A stretch of DNA of 64,000 nt from a beta proteobacterium AAP99 (GCA_001295775.1 LJIA01000022.1:20475-84474); one strand, 5' to 3'. Shown: positions 36,934-46,803, counted from the first letter of the stretch. Notes: generated by a model from the letters alone, not told the origin. Program-made: numbers and translations.

Positions 36934-37275
36934 TCAGACTTCTTCAAGTACGCACTGCAGCGGGTGTTGATGCTGGCGTGCGAAGTCTGTGACCTGATCC
37001 ACTTTGCTGGCAGCAACATCGTGCGGATACACCCCGCAGACGCCGCGCCCCTCTCGATGGACTTTTAGCATGATCTGCGTGGCTTGTTCCCGACTCTTGC
37101 CAAAGAAGCGCTGCAGCACGCCAACCACGAATTCCATCGGCGTGAAGTCATCATTGAGCATCACGACCTGGAACATCCGCGGCGGCTTGACGCGGGCGGT
37201 CTGACGCTCGGCGACAACGCTGTCGCCCTGGTCGGAGTCGGGGTTGTTCGGGCCGACGACGGGTTTGTCGCTCAT
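36934..37275 (-). CDS. clpS: ClpA adaptor protein ClpS
   Basis: A 113-residue adaptor that binds N-degron residues and hands substrates to ClpA. The core shows [15 protein letters not shown] with the conserved Asn-Asp pair of the binding pocket, [22 protein letters not shown] and a C-terminal LQCVLEEV. The first 30 residues are the flexible arm. It is upstream of clpA and diverges from the cold-shock gene with 269 bases between. Confidence 0.96.
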   Translation of the reverse strand: MSDKPVVGPNNPDSDQGDSVVAERQTARVKPPRMFQVVMLNDDFTPMEFVVGVLQRFFGKSREQATQIMLKVHREGRGVCGVYPHDVAASKVDQVTDFARQHQHPLQCVLEEV

Positions 37276-37406
37276 GGGCGGAGGTCTCTGCGGGCCTGAA
37301 TCTGTGGCATTTGTCTCATTCTAAGGCGGCCCACCTTCACGCCTTTGCGGTGAGTCTGGGGAGCAGGGACAGCGGAAATGCTCAATTCCTCATATCAAGC
37401 GGGGTC

Positions 37407-37436
37407 TTGACGATTGCTTTGTTGGATCGTTAAAAA
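37407..37436 (+). promoter_or_regulatory. sigma70 promoter of the cold-shock gene
   Basis: TTGACG (37407-37412) and TAAAAA (37431-37436) are 18 bases apart. A start of transcription near 37443 would leave a leader of about 100 bases before the csp ATG, long as in cspA-type genes whose leaders act as temperature sensors. GGGAGGGAAG lies directly before the start codon. Confidence 0.6.
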
Positions 37437-37544
37437 AGCTGCTGGCGGGAAGTCATCGGATGCGTATTGGTGCTTCTCACACTGCGGCTCGGCCAGTATT
37501 TCGCATTGGCGTGAGGCCTGAATGGTTTTGGGAGGGAAGTACGG

Positions 37545-37751
37545 ATGGCAACGGGTACGGTCAAGTGGTTCAACGACGCCAAGGGGTTCGGATTCATCAC
37601 CCCAGATGAGGGCGGTGAAGATGTGTTTGCGCATTTTTCGGCAATCCAGATGCCTGGATTTAAGACGCTGAAAGAGGGCCAGAAGGTCATGTTTGAAGTC
37701 AACCAAGGCCCCAAGGGCAAACAGGCCTCGAACATCACGGCTGCGTCCTGA
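37545..37751 (+). CDS. cold-shock protein, CspA family
   Basis: A 68-residue nucleic-acid chaperone with a single cold-shock domain. RNP1 is KGFGFITP and RNP2 is DVFAHFSAI, both complete; the start [10 protein letters not shown] is typical. It binds single-stranded RNA and DNA and melts RNA structure. The strong GGGAGGGAAG ribosome site and a GC-rich terminator right after the stop fit a highly expressed monocistronic gene. The csp / clpS-clpA arrangement is common in betaproteobacteria. Confidence 0.96.
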   Translation: MATGTVKWFNDAKGFGFITPDEGGEDVFAHFSAIQMPGFKTLKEGQKVMFEVNQGPKGKQASNITAAS

Positions 37752-37773
37752 GGCGTCGTCGCATCCCAGCTGA

Positions 37774-37793
37774 CAGGGCGCTTCGGCGCCCTG
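37774..37793 (+). terminator. terminator of the cold-shock gene
   Basis: An 8-bp perfect stem CAGGGCGC/GCGCCCTG closed by the stable tetraloop TTCG and followed by TTGTGTTTGT, 23 bases after the csp stop. Confidence 0.85.
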
Positions 37794-37975
37794 TTGTGTT
37801 TGTGGAGAAGATTTCGAATACCCAATGAAAGTGATCAACTATCGGGTTTCCACGTAAGGGTCTGTCAACGAATGCTTTTGCGGCGGCGTTGAGCGCCTGA
37901 CCGACGTTTACGTGATCGGGCGTACGCCAAGTCCGGGACGGGTCTCTCAACTAGTTGCTCAAAAGGAAATCTGAC

Positions 37976-38170
37976 ATGTCCAAGCTGATCGCCGGCCTCG
38001 TGGCCTCTCTGTTCGCCGCTTCCGTGTTTGCCCAAGGCGCTGCTCCCGCAGCTCCGGCCGCTCCGGCTGCTCCCGCCAAGGCTGAAGCTAAGGCCGAAGC
38101 AAAGACCGAAAAGAAGGCCAAGAAGGCCAAGAAGGCTAAGGCCAAGAAGGCTGCTGAAGAGAAGAAGTAA
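37976..38170 (+). CDS. small exported Ala/Pro/Lys-rich protein
   Basis: A 64-residue protein. Residues 1-19 form a signal peptide (hydrophobic, ending VFA before QG). The rest is low complexity: an AAPAAPAAPA block, then alternating Ala, Glu and Lys, and a C terminus of repeated KKAKKAK ending EEKK. AAAGGAA precedes the ATG, and a strong terminator follows. I know of similar short PAKKA-type proteins in Burkholderiales, but no function is established. If exported, the mature part would be a polycationic periplasmic peptide. Confidence 0.75.
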   Translation: MSKLIAGLVASLFAASVFAQGAAPAAPAAPAAPAKAEAKAEAKTEKKAKKAKKAKAKKAAEEKK

Positions 38171-38204
38171 TTCTTCTGCTGCCGGACTCGGCAGCATCAG
38201 TGCA

Positions 38205-38230
38205 AAAGGGGCGGGGTAACCTGCCCCTTT
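38205..38230 (+). terminator. terminator of the Lys/Ala-rich gene
   Basis: AAAGGGGCGG pairs with CTGCCCCTTT (one G-T pair) around a short loop and is followed by GATTTTT. A smaller hairpin, TGCTGCC/GGCAGCA, lies just upstream at 38177-38196. Confidence 0.85.
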
Positions 38231-38297
38231 GATTTTTGGATCAACGCTTCTGTCGCAGGGCCCGGGCCGGAACTGCGTTTCAACATCGAGCTTCGTG

Positions 38298-38795
38298 ATG
38301 ACCTTGACCAATTCCAGCTCATCCGTACGCCAAAAGCTGCATCACCAGCTGCTGTGCGCCATCGTTTGTGTCGCTGTACTGCTTGCGTTTGGCGGTCCAG
38401 CGCTGGCTCAAGGCATTGCGATGCCGACCATCCAGCTGCGCGCAGGCATGCATCTGATTCAGGCGGAGGTCGCTGCCACAGACGCTGACCGGCAGCGTGG
38501 TTTGATGTTTCGCGAGAAGCTCGGCAATCAGCAGGGCATGGTCTTCCTGTTCGATCTGCGTGCCGTGCATTGCATGTGGATGAAGAACACGCTCATCCCC
38601 TTGTCCGTCGCATTTCTTGATGATGACGGCGTGATTCTCAACATTGAAGACATGCAGCCGCAGACCGAAAAGAGCCACTGCGCGGCCAAGCCCGCGAGAT
38701 TCGCACTTGAGATGAGTCAGGGCTGGTTCAAGCAGCGCGGTATCCGTCCCGGCACACGAATTGACGGAGTCGAGCGGCTCTTCAAGCCACGCTAG
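38298..38795 (+). CDS. DUF192 family exported protein
   Basis: A 165-residue protein with an N-terminal signal peptide (hydrophobic stretch about 20-36, ending ALA) and a complete DUF192 domain: GLMFREKLGNQQGMVFLFD, CMWMKNTLIPLSVAFLD, and the end motif RFALEMSQGWFKQRGIRPG. The family is widespread and has a small beta-barrel fold; its role is unknown. The ATG at 38298 was chosen over a longer frame that begins inside the upstream terminator. It ends at a bidirectional terminator shared with sodB. Confidence 0.85.
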   Translation: MTLTNSSSSVRQKLHHQLLCAIVCVAVLLAFGGPALAQGIAMPTIQLRAGMHLIQAEVAATDADRQRGLMFREKLGNQQGMVFLFDLRAVHCMWMKNTLIPLSVAFLDDDGVILNIEDMQPQTEKSHCAAKPARFALEMSQGWFKQRGIRPGTRIDGVERLFKPR

Positions 38796-38816
38796 TGGGC
38801 AGGGCGTACTAAGTGA

Positions 38817-38841
38817 AACGGGGCACCCAAGGTGCCCCGTT
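38817..38841. terminator. bidirectional terminator between DUF192 gene and sodB
   Basis: An 11-bp perfect stem AACGGGGCACC/GGTGCCCCGTT with a 3-base loop lies between two convergent stop codons (38795 and 38863). Confidence 0.85.
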
Positions 38842-38862
38842 CGCACTTCTCACCTGCATGGA

Positions 38863-39441
38863 TCAGGCGAACTGCTGGTTCACGAAGTCCCAGTTAACGA
38901 GCGACCAGAACGAACCGAGGTAGTCGGCACGGCGGTTGCGGAAGTCGATGTAATAGGCGTGTTCCCACACATCGCACGTGAGCAGCGGCTTGTCGGACGT
39001 GGTGAGCGGGGTCGCGGCATTGCTGGTGTTCACGATGTCGAGCGTGCCGTCCGCCTTTTTCACGAGCCAGGTCCAGCCTGAACCGAAGTTCCCGAGGGCG
39101 GATTTGTTGAACGCTTCCTTGAACGCCGCAAAGCTGCCCCACTTGGCGTTGATGGCTGCAGCCACTGCGCCAGTTGCATCGCCGCCGCCGTTTGGCTTGA
39201 AGCCGAACCAGTAGAACGTGTGATTCCAGATCTGGGCAGCGTTGTTGAACATGCCGCCAGAGGACTTGCGGACGATGTCCTCAAGGCTCATCGATTCAAA
39301 CTCGGTGCCCTTGATGAGGTTGTTCAGATTGGTGACATAGGTTTGGTGATGCTTGCCGTAGTGAAACTCCAGCGTCTCCTTGGAGATGTGGGGCGCCAAT
39401 GCATCCATGGCGTAAGGCAGTTCGGGCAGCTTGTGTTCCAT
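38863..39441 (-). CDS. sodB: iron superoxide dismutase SodB
   Basis: A 192-residue superoxide dismutase. Metal ligands are in [20 protein letters not shown], and [15 protein letters not shown]. The stretch [13 protein letters not shown] has Gln in the position that marks the iron rather than the manganese type. Length is that of E. coli SodB (193). It is cytoplasmic, with no signal. It is transcribed alone between a terminator and the xseA 3' end, with 89 bases to the latter. Confidence 0.96.
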   Translation of the reverse strand: MEHKLPELPYAMDALAPHISKETLEFHYGKHHQTYVTNLNNLIKGTEFESMSLEDIVRKSSGGMFNNAAQIWNHTFYWFGFKPNGGGDATGAVAAAINAKWGSFAAFKEAFNKSALGNFGSGWTWLVKKADGTLDIVNTSNAATPLTTSDKPLLTCDVWEHAYYIDFRNRRADYLGSFWSLVNWDFVNQQFA

Positions 39442-39530
39442 TCGGAGTCACCTTTCTTTGCGGGAGTGGCTTGGAGGAAGCGCGCAGTTTATCGCCCGCA
39501 AGGCACACAGTTGCCATGCGAGCGCCGGGG

Positions 39531-40913
39531 CTATTGAGCGCGCTCGATGTTGCCTCGCGAGGCCAGCGTTGCACCGCGGCTGCCGTCGTGCCAGGTAAGC
39601 GTCACTGCTTCGCCGGGCGTCGCGCTCAGGCTGCTGGCCAGCGGAGTGCCGTCGGCGCGAGTCACAAGGACGTAGCCGCGGCGAAGCACCCCCATCGGCC
39701 CGAGTGCGTGAAGCTGTGCCGCCAATGAAGCGAATTCGGCACGCTTCTCGCTGATAGCATGCAAGCTAATCCCCCGCAGTCGCGCTTGCGTGCCAGCCAG
39801 CCATGCCGCGCGCGCTTGCACCTGCGGGCGTTGACTTGCCAGGCGCTGATGGCATCTGCCGAGCGCGTCGCGTGCGTGAGCCGTGCTCGCTCGCAAACTG
39901 GCGCGAAGGCGAAGCGCGCTTTCCTGAAGCGCTGCACGATTGAGTCTTACGTGCTGCGCTGGACTGAGCAGCTTTGAGCCAAGCAGATCGACGGATTGCG
40001 CGAACGTCTGCAAGGTGCGACCCATGGCCCGCGTGCCAGATGTACGGAGTTCACTGAGTTTCGCCAACCACTCGTCCCTCGGCGCTGCGCAGAGCTCCGC
40101 CGCTGCCGTGGGGGTCGGGGCTCTTACGTCAGCGACGAAGTCAGAGATCGAGAAGTCTGTCTCGTGGCCGACCGCGCTGATCACGGGAATGGCGCTGATG
40201 GCGACTTGTCGCGCGAGCCCTTCGTCGTTGAACGCGGCCAAGTCGTCGATCGACCCTCCGCCGCGCGCGAGTATGACGCAATCGACGTCCGGATACTCCC
40301 CTGCCGCCTGAAGCGCGGTGATCAGCTCCGCCGCAGCGTTGGAGCCTTGGACGGCCGCCGGAAATAGCAGCAACTCCACGTGTGGCGCCCTACGAGCAAA
40401 GGTTGTTGCGATGTCGCGCAGCACGGCGGCGTCTTGCGAGGTCACCAGCGCAACCCGGCGCACAAACGTCGGCAGAGCGCGCTTGCGCGACTCGTCGAAC
40501 AAGCCCTCGGCCTTGAGCCGGTCGCGCAGTGCGACGAAGGCGGCATGCAGATCGCCCTGTCCGGCAGGGCGGACACTTTCCACGATGAGCTGCAGATCAC
40601 CGCGTGCGGCATAGATTGCGAGCCGCGCGGAGATGTCGACTACGTCGCCATTGCCCCAGGCCGCTGGCATCACGATCCCGGAACGCTGCCGGAACAGGAC
40701 GCAACGGACACTGGCGGAGTCGTCCTTGATGGAGAAGTAGCTGTGGCCACTGGCCGCTCGGGTCAGGCCGCTGACTTCACCTCGGACGCGAACCACCGGA
40801 AAGCCCCGGGAGAGCCACTGTTCGACGGCCGCAATCAACGCAGACGGGCTGAGCCGGTCTCGAGGGCTGTTCGCTACATCTGACGATGTAGTGGCGCCGC
40901 GATCTGTAAACAT
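39531..40913 (-). CDS. xseA: exodeoxyribonuclease VII large subunit XseA
   Basis: A 460-residue subunit of the single-strand-specific exonuclease VII. The OB-fold domain (about 15-110) has RVRGEVSGLTRAASGHSYFS. The catalytic region shows RVALVTSQDAAVLRDI, CVILARGGGSIDDLAAFN and VISAVGHETDFSISD. A coiled-coil segment and a C-terminal RGYVLVTRADG follow. The ATG at 40913 is used; a GTG two codons upstream is possible. It diverges from exbB. The small subunit xseB is not in the window. Confidence 0.95.
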   Translation of the reverse strand: MFTDRGATTSSDVANSPRDRLSPSALIAAVEQWLSRGFPVVRVRGEVSGLTRAASGHSYFSIKDDSASVRCVLFRQRSGIVMPAAWGNGDVVDISARLAIYAARGDLQLIVESVRPAGQGDLHAAFVALRDRLKAEGLFDESRKRALPTFVRRVALVTSQDAAVLRDIATTFARRAPHVELLLFPAAVQGSNAAAELITALQAAGEYPDVDCVILARGGGSIDDLAAFNDEGLARQVAISAIPVISAVGHETDFSISDFVADVRAPTPTAAAELCAAPRDEWLAKLSELRTSGTRAMGRTLQTFAQSVDLLGSKLLSPAQHVRLNRAALQESALRLRASLRASTAHARDALGRCHQRLASQRPQVQARAAWLAGTQARLRGISLHAISEKRAEFASLAAQLHALGPMGVLRRGYVLVTRADGTPLASSLSATPGEAVTLTWHDGSRGATLASRGNIERAQ

Positions 40914-41074
40914 GTCCACAGTTTCGGTCCGATCAGCCTGCGAGCATGCACTCGCCGCGAGATGACGAAAATACGTTACAAGTCATTGATTGCAAATAGG
41001 TTTTTCGGTCAACCGATTGCATGTGCCTACGGCAAGACACAGAAACGGGCAGTGTTCTCGCGGCTCGCAAAGAA

Positions 41075-41095
41075 GTATCCACAGAGTTATCCACA
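41075..41095 (+). promoter_or_regulatory. two DnaA-box-like sites upstream of exbB
   Basis: TTATCCACA at 41087-41095 is a perfect match to the DnaA box. GTATCCACA at 41075-41083 differs at the first base. The two are in the same direction, 12 bases apart centre to centre, in the 294-base region between divergent xseA and exbB, which holds no gene. No dnaA or other origin feature is near. Confidence 0.45.
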
Positions 41096-41207
41096 GGCTT
41101 GTCCAGCCCGCCAGCTCGGCATTTGCCGGTTTTGGGTGCCAAAGCAAGGCCGCTACATTTCGCTGCGCGCTGCGTTCCCGCGGCTGCGCTGCCCAAAGGA
41201 CTCCGAT

Positions 41208-41819
41208 TTGTTCGCAATCATCGTAGCGGCCGGCTGGCCAATCTGGTTTCTCATCGTCGCCTCCGTGATCGCGCTGGCCCTGATCGTTGAACGCTTCATT
41301 GCGCTGCAGCGCCGCAAGATCGTTCCTGCTGGCTTGCTCACCGACGTGATCAAGCTGCAGCAAGGCGGGCAGGTGACTCGCGACGTGCTGAAGCGGCTTG
41401 AGGGCAACTCGCCGTTCGGGCGCATCCTCGCCGCTGGTCTGCGCAATGCGCAAGCCCCGCGAGAGGTCACCAAGTCTGCGATCGAGGATGTCGGACGCGG
41501 CGTGGCGCACGAGTTGTCCCGCTTCTTGAACGCCATCGGCACGATCGCATCGGCCGCACCACTGATGGGTTTGTTCGGCACGGTCGTCGGCATGATCGAG
41601 ATCTTTGGTGCGTCAGGCGGCCCCGGCGGGGTCACGAACGTGGACCAACTCGCGCATGGCATTTCAATTGCGCTCTACAACACGGGCTTCGGCATTCTGA
41701 TCGCCATACCGGCGCTGATCGCACATCGCTATTTCCGAAGCCGTGTCGATGATTTCGTCGTCGAGATGGAGCAGGACGCGCTCAAGCTTGTTGATGTGAT
41801 TCACGGGGCACGCCAGTGA
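41208..41819 (+). CDS. exbB: TonB-system/Tol-type proton channel subunit ExbB
   Basis: A 203-residue inner-membrane protein of the MotA/TolQ/ExbB family with three membrane helices (about 8-28, 105-130, 155-180) and a cytoplasmic loop. Family features are LNAIGTIASAAPLMGLFGTVVGMIE (split by me as LNAIGTIASAAP and LMGLFGTVVGMIE) and GISIALYNTGFGILIAIPA. The start is a TTG at 41208 with AAAGGA seven bases upstream; this gives the usual N terminus LFAIIVAAGWPIWFL, whereas the longer open frame is not protein-like. It precedes exbD with an overlap. Confidence 0.92.
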   Translation: MFAIIVAAGWPIWFLIVASVIALALIVERFIALQRRKIVPAGLLTDVIKLQQGGQVTRDVLKRLEGNSPFGRILAAGLRNAQAPREVTKSAIEDVGRGVAHELSRFLNAIGTIASAAPLMGLFGTVVGMIEIFGASGGPGGVTNVDQLAHGISIALYNTGFGILIAIPALIAHRYFRSRVDDFVVEMEQDALKLVDVIHGARQ

Positions 41820-42244
41820 ACTTCCGGCGCGGGCGGGACGAAGAGCCCGAAATCAACCTCGTACCGCTGATCGACGTGCTGCTGGTCATCATCATCTTCC
41901 TGATGCTCTCGACCACCTTCACCCGCTTTGCCGAGCTCAGAATCTCGCTGCCAGGTGCTCAGGGTCAGAACACCGAGCAGCGGCCCCGCGAAATCCAGGT
42001 GGCCGTATCCGCAGATGGTCGCTATGCCATCGACAAGGTGCCAGTTCCGTTCCGGGACGTGGCGGTGCTTGCACAGGCCCTACAGACCGCGGCAGCCGAG
42101 CGCAAGGACCCCGTGCTCATCATCAATGCCGACGCCGCGGCCAGTCACCAGTCGGTTGTGAATGTGATGGAGGCGGCGCGACTGGCGGGCATTCCGCGTC
42201 TGGCGTTTGCGACGCAGCGCCAGTCTCTGCCGGCAGGGCAGTAG
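41816..42244 (+). CDS. exbD: biopolymer transport protein ExbD
   Basis: A 142-residue protein with a short cytoplasmic N terminus, one membrane helix with the family motif INLVPLIDVLLVIIIFLM (the Asp carries protons), and a periplasmic domain. A GTG start overlaps the exbB stop (GTGA). With exbB it energises TonB-type or other envelope partners; there is no tonB here. In betaproteobacteria this exbBD pair is often followed by lpxK as seen here, which suggests an envelope-lipid link. Confidence 0.93.
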   Translation: MNFRRGRDEEPEINLVPLIDVLLVIIIFLMLSTTFTRFAELRISLPGAQGQNTEQRPREIQVAVSADGRYAIDKVPVPFRDVAVLAQALQTAAAERKDPVLIINADAAASHQSVVNVMEAARLAGIPRLAFATQRQSLPAGQ

Positions 42245-42261
42245 GCTTCTGCGCGGTCTGC

Positions 42262-43266
42262 ATGAAGCGCCGGTTTCCCGGGTGGTGGCTGAAGCGCGGC
42301 GTGCTTGCGATCGCTCTGACACCTCTGGCACTGCTGCACGCAGGCATTGCCTCGATCCGGCGAACGCTCTATGCACGCGGCATTCTGCCCAGTGCGCGTG
42401 CGCCGGTGCCAGTCATTGTCGTTGGCGGTGTATTCGTGGGTGGAACCGGCAAGACGCCCACCCTGGAAGCTTTGGTCCATGAGCTGCGAGCACGCGGCTT
42501 GCACCCCGGCATCGTCTCGCGCGGCTATGGCTCTGCGGGCGAACTGACGCCGGTGACTGCCGGCAGCAGCGCCGCGCAAGTGGGGGACGAACCGGTGCTG
42601 CTTGCGCGGCGCACCGGTGCACCGGTCTGGGTCGGTCGCCAGAGGGTGCGGGCCGCCTGCGCGCTGGTCGCAGCGAACCCCGAGGTCGACGTGATCCTCG
42701 CCGACGATGGGCTCCAGCACCTGGCCTTGCATCGAGACGCGGAACTCGCTGTGGTGGATCGCCGAGGTTTTGGCAATGGCATGCTGATGCCAGCCGGCCC
42801 CTTGCGTGAGGGACCAGCGCGGCTCAAGCAGGTGACGGCGGTGGTGCTTCGTGACCGGCCACCACTGCCGGACCTGAGGCGGCCGCAGTATGCGCTCAGA
42901 CTCGACATCGAGGTCTTCCGCCACCTCAGCACTGGAGAGTCCGTGGATGCGGCGAGCTTTCGGGCTCGCTTTCCTGCAGTCACCGCCGCTGCGGGCATTG
43001 GCTACCCTGCGCAGTTCCGTGTGTCACTGGAGCGCCTGGGGCTGCGTGTCGCCGCCTTGCCCGAGGAGCTTCCGGACCACTTCGATTGGAGCCAGCTCGA
43101 TTGGGCGGAGGGCATCACCGGGCCGATCGTCATCACCGAGAAAGACGCCGTCAAGGCCGAGCGATTCATTGACGCCCGGCTGTGGGTTGCCGCAGCTGTG
43201 CCGCGCCTAGAATCCGGGCTGACTGACCTACTTCTGGAGTGCATCCGTGGATCCAAAGCTGCTTGA
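42262..43266 (+). CDS. lpxK: tetraacyldisaccharide 4'-kinase LpxK
   Basis: A 334-residue membrane-associated kinase that phosphorylates the lipid A disaccharide at 4'. An N-terminal hydrophobic helix (about 14-32) is followed by the P-loop [17 protein letters not shown], then [30 protein letters not shown] and [12 protein letters not shown]. Length fits the family. Its 3' end overlaps the next gene by 20 bases, and it follows exbD by 17 bases, so the five genes form one envelope operon. Confidence 0.95.
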   Translation: MKRRFPGWWLKRGVLAIALTPLALLHAGIASIRRTLYARGILPSARAPVPVIVVGGVFVGGTGKTPTLEALVHELRARGLHPGIVSRGYGSAGELTPVTAGSSAAQVGDEPVLLARRTGAPVWVGRQRVRAACALVAANPEVDVILADDGLQHLALHRDAELAVVDRRGFGNGMLMPAGPLREGPARLKQVTAVVLRDRPPLPDLRRPQYALRLDIEVFRHLSTGESVDAASFRARFPAVTAAAGIGYPAQFRVSLERLGLRVAALPEELPDHFDWSQLDWAEGITGPIVITEKDAVKAERFIDARLWVAAAVPRLESGLTDLLLECIRGSKAA

Positions 43267-43447
43267 CGTGCTGGTCTGCCCGGTCACCAAGGGCAAGCTC
43301 GTACTGGACCGCGATGCCGCCGAGCTGATCTCGGTTCAGGCCAAGCTGGCGTTCCCGATTCGTGACGGCATCCCTTGCATGCTGGTGTCCGAAGCGCGCT
43401 CACTGGACGCTCATGCTCCCGGTCCGACGGATACGCCCAAGGAATGA
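43247..43447 (+). CDS. Trm112/YcaR family protein
   Basis: A 66-residue protein with the Trm112-like motif [14 protein letters not shown] and [11 protein letters not shown]. It starts at a GTG inside the lpxK 3' end and its stop overlaps the kdsB start as ATGA. E. coli YcaR lies at the same place between lpxK and kdsB. Its role in bacteria is not settled. Only one Cys of the usual zinc site is present in the N-terminal motif, as in many bacterial members. Confidence 0.9.
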   Translation: MDPKLLDVLVCPVTKGKLVLDRDAAELISVQAKLAFPIRDGIPCMLVSEARSLDAHAPGPTDTPKE

Positions 43448-44202
43448 GTCCGTTTATCGCTGTTGTCCCGGCGCGGCTGGCATCCACCCGTCTGCCCAAC
43501 AAACCCCTGGCCGTGATCGGTGATGCTCCGATGGTGGTGCACGTTGCGCGGCTAGCGCAGCGCAGCGGCGCGCAGGCGACCTGGGTTGCGACTGACGCCC
43601 AGGCCGTCATGGATGCGTGCGCGGCTCATGGCATCGCAGCACTGCGCACCGCCGAAAGCCATCCGACCGGCACGGATCGGCTGGCCGAGGTCGTAGACCA
43701 GCTCGGCTTGGCCGACGAGCAGATCGTTGTGAACGTGCAGGGGGACGAGCCGATGCTGCCGCCCGAGCTCGTTGCGCGAGTGGCTGATGAGCTTGCGAGC
43801 CGGCCGGACTGTGCGATTGCAACCTGCGCGCACCCCATCGTCGACGCCGCGGAAATCTTCAACCCGAACGTCGTGAAAGTCGTCTGCGATGCCGCAGGCA
43901 GGGCGCTGCTGTTTTCTCGCGCGCCTATCCCATGGGGCAGAGAGAGCTATCCGTTCGACGGCAGAATCAGCGACAGTGCACCGGCCGTGCTGCGGCATGT
44001 CGGGCTCTATGCCTACCGCGCAGGCTTTCTCAGGCGATTTCCCATGCTCGCGGAAGCGCCCATCGAACAGTTCGAGAAGCTTGAACAGCTGCGTGCTCAG
44101 TGGCACGGCGAGCGCATCGCGGTCTGCGTGCTGGATGCCGCGCCCCCCGCGGGCGTGGACACCGCCGAGGATCTTGCCCGCGTGCGGGCATTGCTGGGGT
44201 AA
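43444..44202 (+). CDS. kdsB: CMP-KDO synthetase KdsB
   Basis: A 252-residue cytidylyltransferase that activates KDO with CTP for lipopolysaccharide core assembly. Signatures are [47 protein letters not shown] and LYAYRAGFL. The ATG at 43444 overlaps the previous stop. In many Burkholderiales adk follows directly; here a peptide-binding-protein gene intervenes. Confidence 0.96.
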   Translation: MSPFIAVVPARLASTRLPNKPLAVIGDAPMVVHVARLAQRSGAQATWVATDAQAVMDACAAHGIAALRTAESHPTGTDRLAEVVDQLGLADEQIVVNVQGDEPMLPPELVARVADELASRPDCAIATCAHPIVDAAEIFNPNVVKVVCDAAGRALLFSRAPIPWGRESYPFDGRISDSAPAVLRHVGLYAYRAGFLRRFPMLAEAPIEQFEKLEQLRAQWHGERIAVCVLDAAPPAGVDTAEDLARVRALLG

Positions 44203-44328
44203 ACCCGGGCCGCGTGGCGCAAAGCAACGGCGGTCTGCCACTTCGTGTTTCACAATGGCCGAATGGCTTGGCAGCCCCGCCTCAGTTGGGTAGGCTCGCC
44301 TCTTTCCTGAAGAGAGGGGAGTTCTTCC

Positions 44329-45906
44329 ATGAAGAGAGTTCTGCTCGGTGCGCTGCTGGCAGCTGCCATGCTCGGCACAGCGGTGCATGCCAAGACCCTG
44401 CGCTGGGCCAGCCAGGGCGATCCGCAGACGATGGACCCGTATTCGCAGAACGAGGGCCTCACCAACGCGATCAACAATCACATGTACGAGTACCTGGTCG
44501 GGCGCAACGAGAAGCTCGAGAAGGTGCCCGAACTTGCCGAGAGCTGGCAGCAAATCGACGCCGTCACCTGGCGTTTCAAGCTGCGTCCGAACATCAAGTT
44601 CCACGACGGCTCCACGATGACCGCCGATGACGTCGTATTCAGCTACCAGCGCGCGGCGCACCCCAACAGCCAGATTGCGCCGTACTCGCGCGCAATGGGC
44701 ACGCCGCGTAAGGTGGACAACCTGACGGTCGAGTTCAAGATGGAGAAGCCGAATCCCATCTTCCTCGAGCACGCCAGCACCATCTTCATCATGAGCAAGG
44801 CCTGGGCCGAGAAGAACAAGGTGGAGCGTCCGCTGTCCTTCAAGGACAAGGAAGAGACCTTCGCCTCGCGCAATGCCAATGGCACCGGCCCCTTCATGCT
44901 CAAGAGCCGTGAGCCGGATGTGCGTACGGTCATGGTGCGCAACCCCAACTACTGGCGCCCGATTCGCGGCAACGTGACCGAGGTGGTCTACACGCCGATC
45001 CGCTCGGACGCCACGCGTACTGCCGCGCTGCTCTCTGGCGAGATTGATCTGGTGCTGGATCCCGCACCGCAGGACGTGCAGCGCCTGAACCAGCAGGGCG
45101 GCCCGACCAAGATCCTGTTCGGCATGGAAAACCGCGTGATCTTCCTGGGCTTTGACCAGAACCGCGACGAACTGCTCTACAGCGACGTGAAGGGCAAGAA
45201 CCCCTTCAAGGACCGTCGTGTGCGCGAAGCCTTCCATCGCGCGATCGACGCCGAAGCCATCAAGAAGCGCATCATGCGCGACCAGGCCCAGGTGGTCTGG
45301 TGCATGACCCCCTCACCGCTGGCCTGCCTGGCGCCTGAGCTGGACCGCGAGCGTCCCGGATTGAACGTGGACGCCGCCAAGAAGCTGTTGAGCGACGCCG
45401 GCTATCCGAACGGCTTCGAAGTCGGCATGGACTGCCCGAACAACCGCTACATCAACGACGAGGAAATCTGCCAGGCCGTCGTCGGCATGCTGGCGCGCAT
45501 CGGCGTGAAGGTGAAGCTGACCACCATGCCGCGCACGACCTACTTCCCCAAGCTCGAGCGGGCGGACACCAGCTTCTACATGCTGGGCTGGGGCGGCGCT
45601 ATCACCGATGCACAGGTGACCATGGGCCCGGTCATGCACTCGCGTGACGAGAAGACCCAGCAGGGCTTCTACAACTACGGCCGCTACGTGAACCCCAAGC
45701 TGGATGCGCTGATCGACGCGGCCGCCGTCGAGCCGGACGCCAAGAAGCGCACAGACATCATCCGGTCTGCGCTACGTATGCACAACGAGGAGTTCCATCA
45801 CGTCGTGCTGCACCGCCAGATGATTCCTTGGGCCATGCGCAGCAATGTGGATGCGGTGCACGCAGCCGACAACTACATGCGCTCGTGGTGGGTGACGGTC
45901 CGGTAA
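44329..45906 (+). CDS. ABC-type peptide/nickel substrate-binding protein (family 5)
   Basis: A 525-residue periplasmic protein. Residues 1-21 are a signal peptide ending VHA before KTLRWA. The family-5 (OppA/DppA) features are LRWASQGDPQTMDPY, LAESWQQIDAVTWRFKLR, PNIKFHDGSTMTADDVVFS and FKDRRVREAFHRAID. GAGGGGAG lies before the ATG. No permease or ATPase gene is adjacent, so it is an orphan binding protein that must use a transporter encoded elsewhere. A terminator follows directly. Confidence 0.9.
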   Translation: MKRVLLGALLAAAMLGTAVHAKTLRWASQGDPQTMDPYSQNEGLTNAINNHMYEYLVGRNEKLEKVPELAESWQQIDAVTWRFKLRPNIKFHDGSTMTADDVVFSYQRAAHPNSQIAPYSRAMGTPRKVDNLTVEFKMEKPNPIFLEHASTIFIMSKAWAEKNKVERPLSFKDKEETFASRNANGTGPFMLKSREPDVRTVMVRNPNYWRPIRGNVTEVVYTPIRSDATRTAALLSGEIDLVLDPAPQDVQRLNQQGGPTKILFGMENRVIFLGFDQNRDELLYSDVKGKNPFKDRRVREAFHRAIDAEAIKKRIMRDQAQVVWCMTPSPLACLAPELDRERPGLNVDAAKKLLSDAGYPNGFEVGMDCPNNRYINDEEICQAVVGMLARIGVKVKLTTMPRTTYFPKLERADTSFYMLGWGGAITDAQVTMGPVMHSRDEKTQQGFYNYGRYVNPKLDALIDAAAVEPDAKKRTDIIRSALRMHNEEFHHVVLHRQMIPWAMRSNVDAVHAADNYMRSWWVTVR

Positions 45907-45938
45907 GGACTTTGTTCTGACCCGCAATGCACTGCAGT

Positions 45939-45960
45939 AAGGGGCGCGTAAGCGCCCCTT
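45939..45960 (+). terminator. terminator after the binding-protein gene
   Basis: A 9-bp perfect stem AAGGGGCGC/GCGCCCCTT with a GTAA loop, followed by GCTTTTC, 33 bases after the stop. Confidence 0.88.
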
Positions 45961-46044
45961 GCTTTTCTACGGGCTGCCGGGCGTGCGCCGAGTGCGCACG
46001 CATTTGACCAAGCTCCAAGCGCTCGGTTAATTTCGACCGGTTGA

Positions 46045-46803
<759 letters not shown>

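Noticed and set aside
41075..41095. Replication origin at the DnaA-box-like pair
   Set aside because: Only two boxes, with no dnaA, dnaN, rpmH or gidA nearby and no AT-rich unwinding repeats; a regulatory or titration role is the most that can be claimed.
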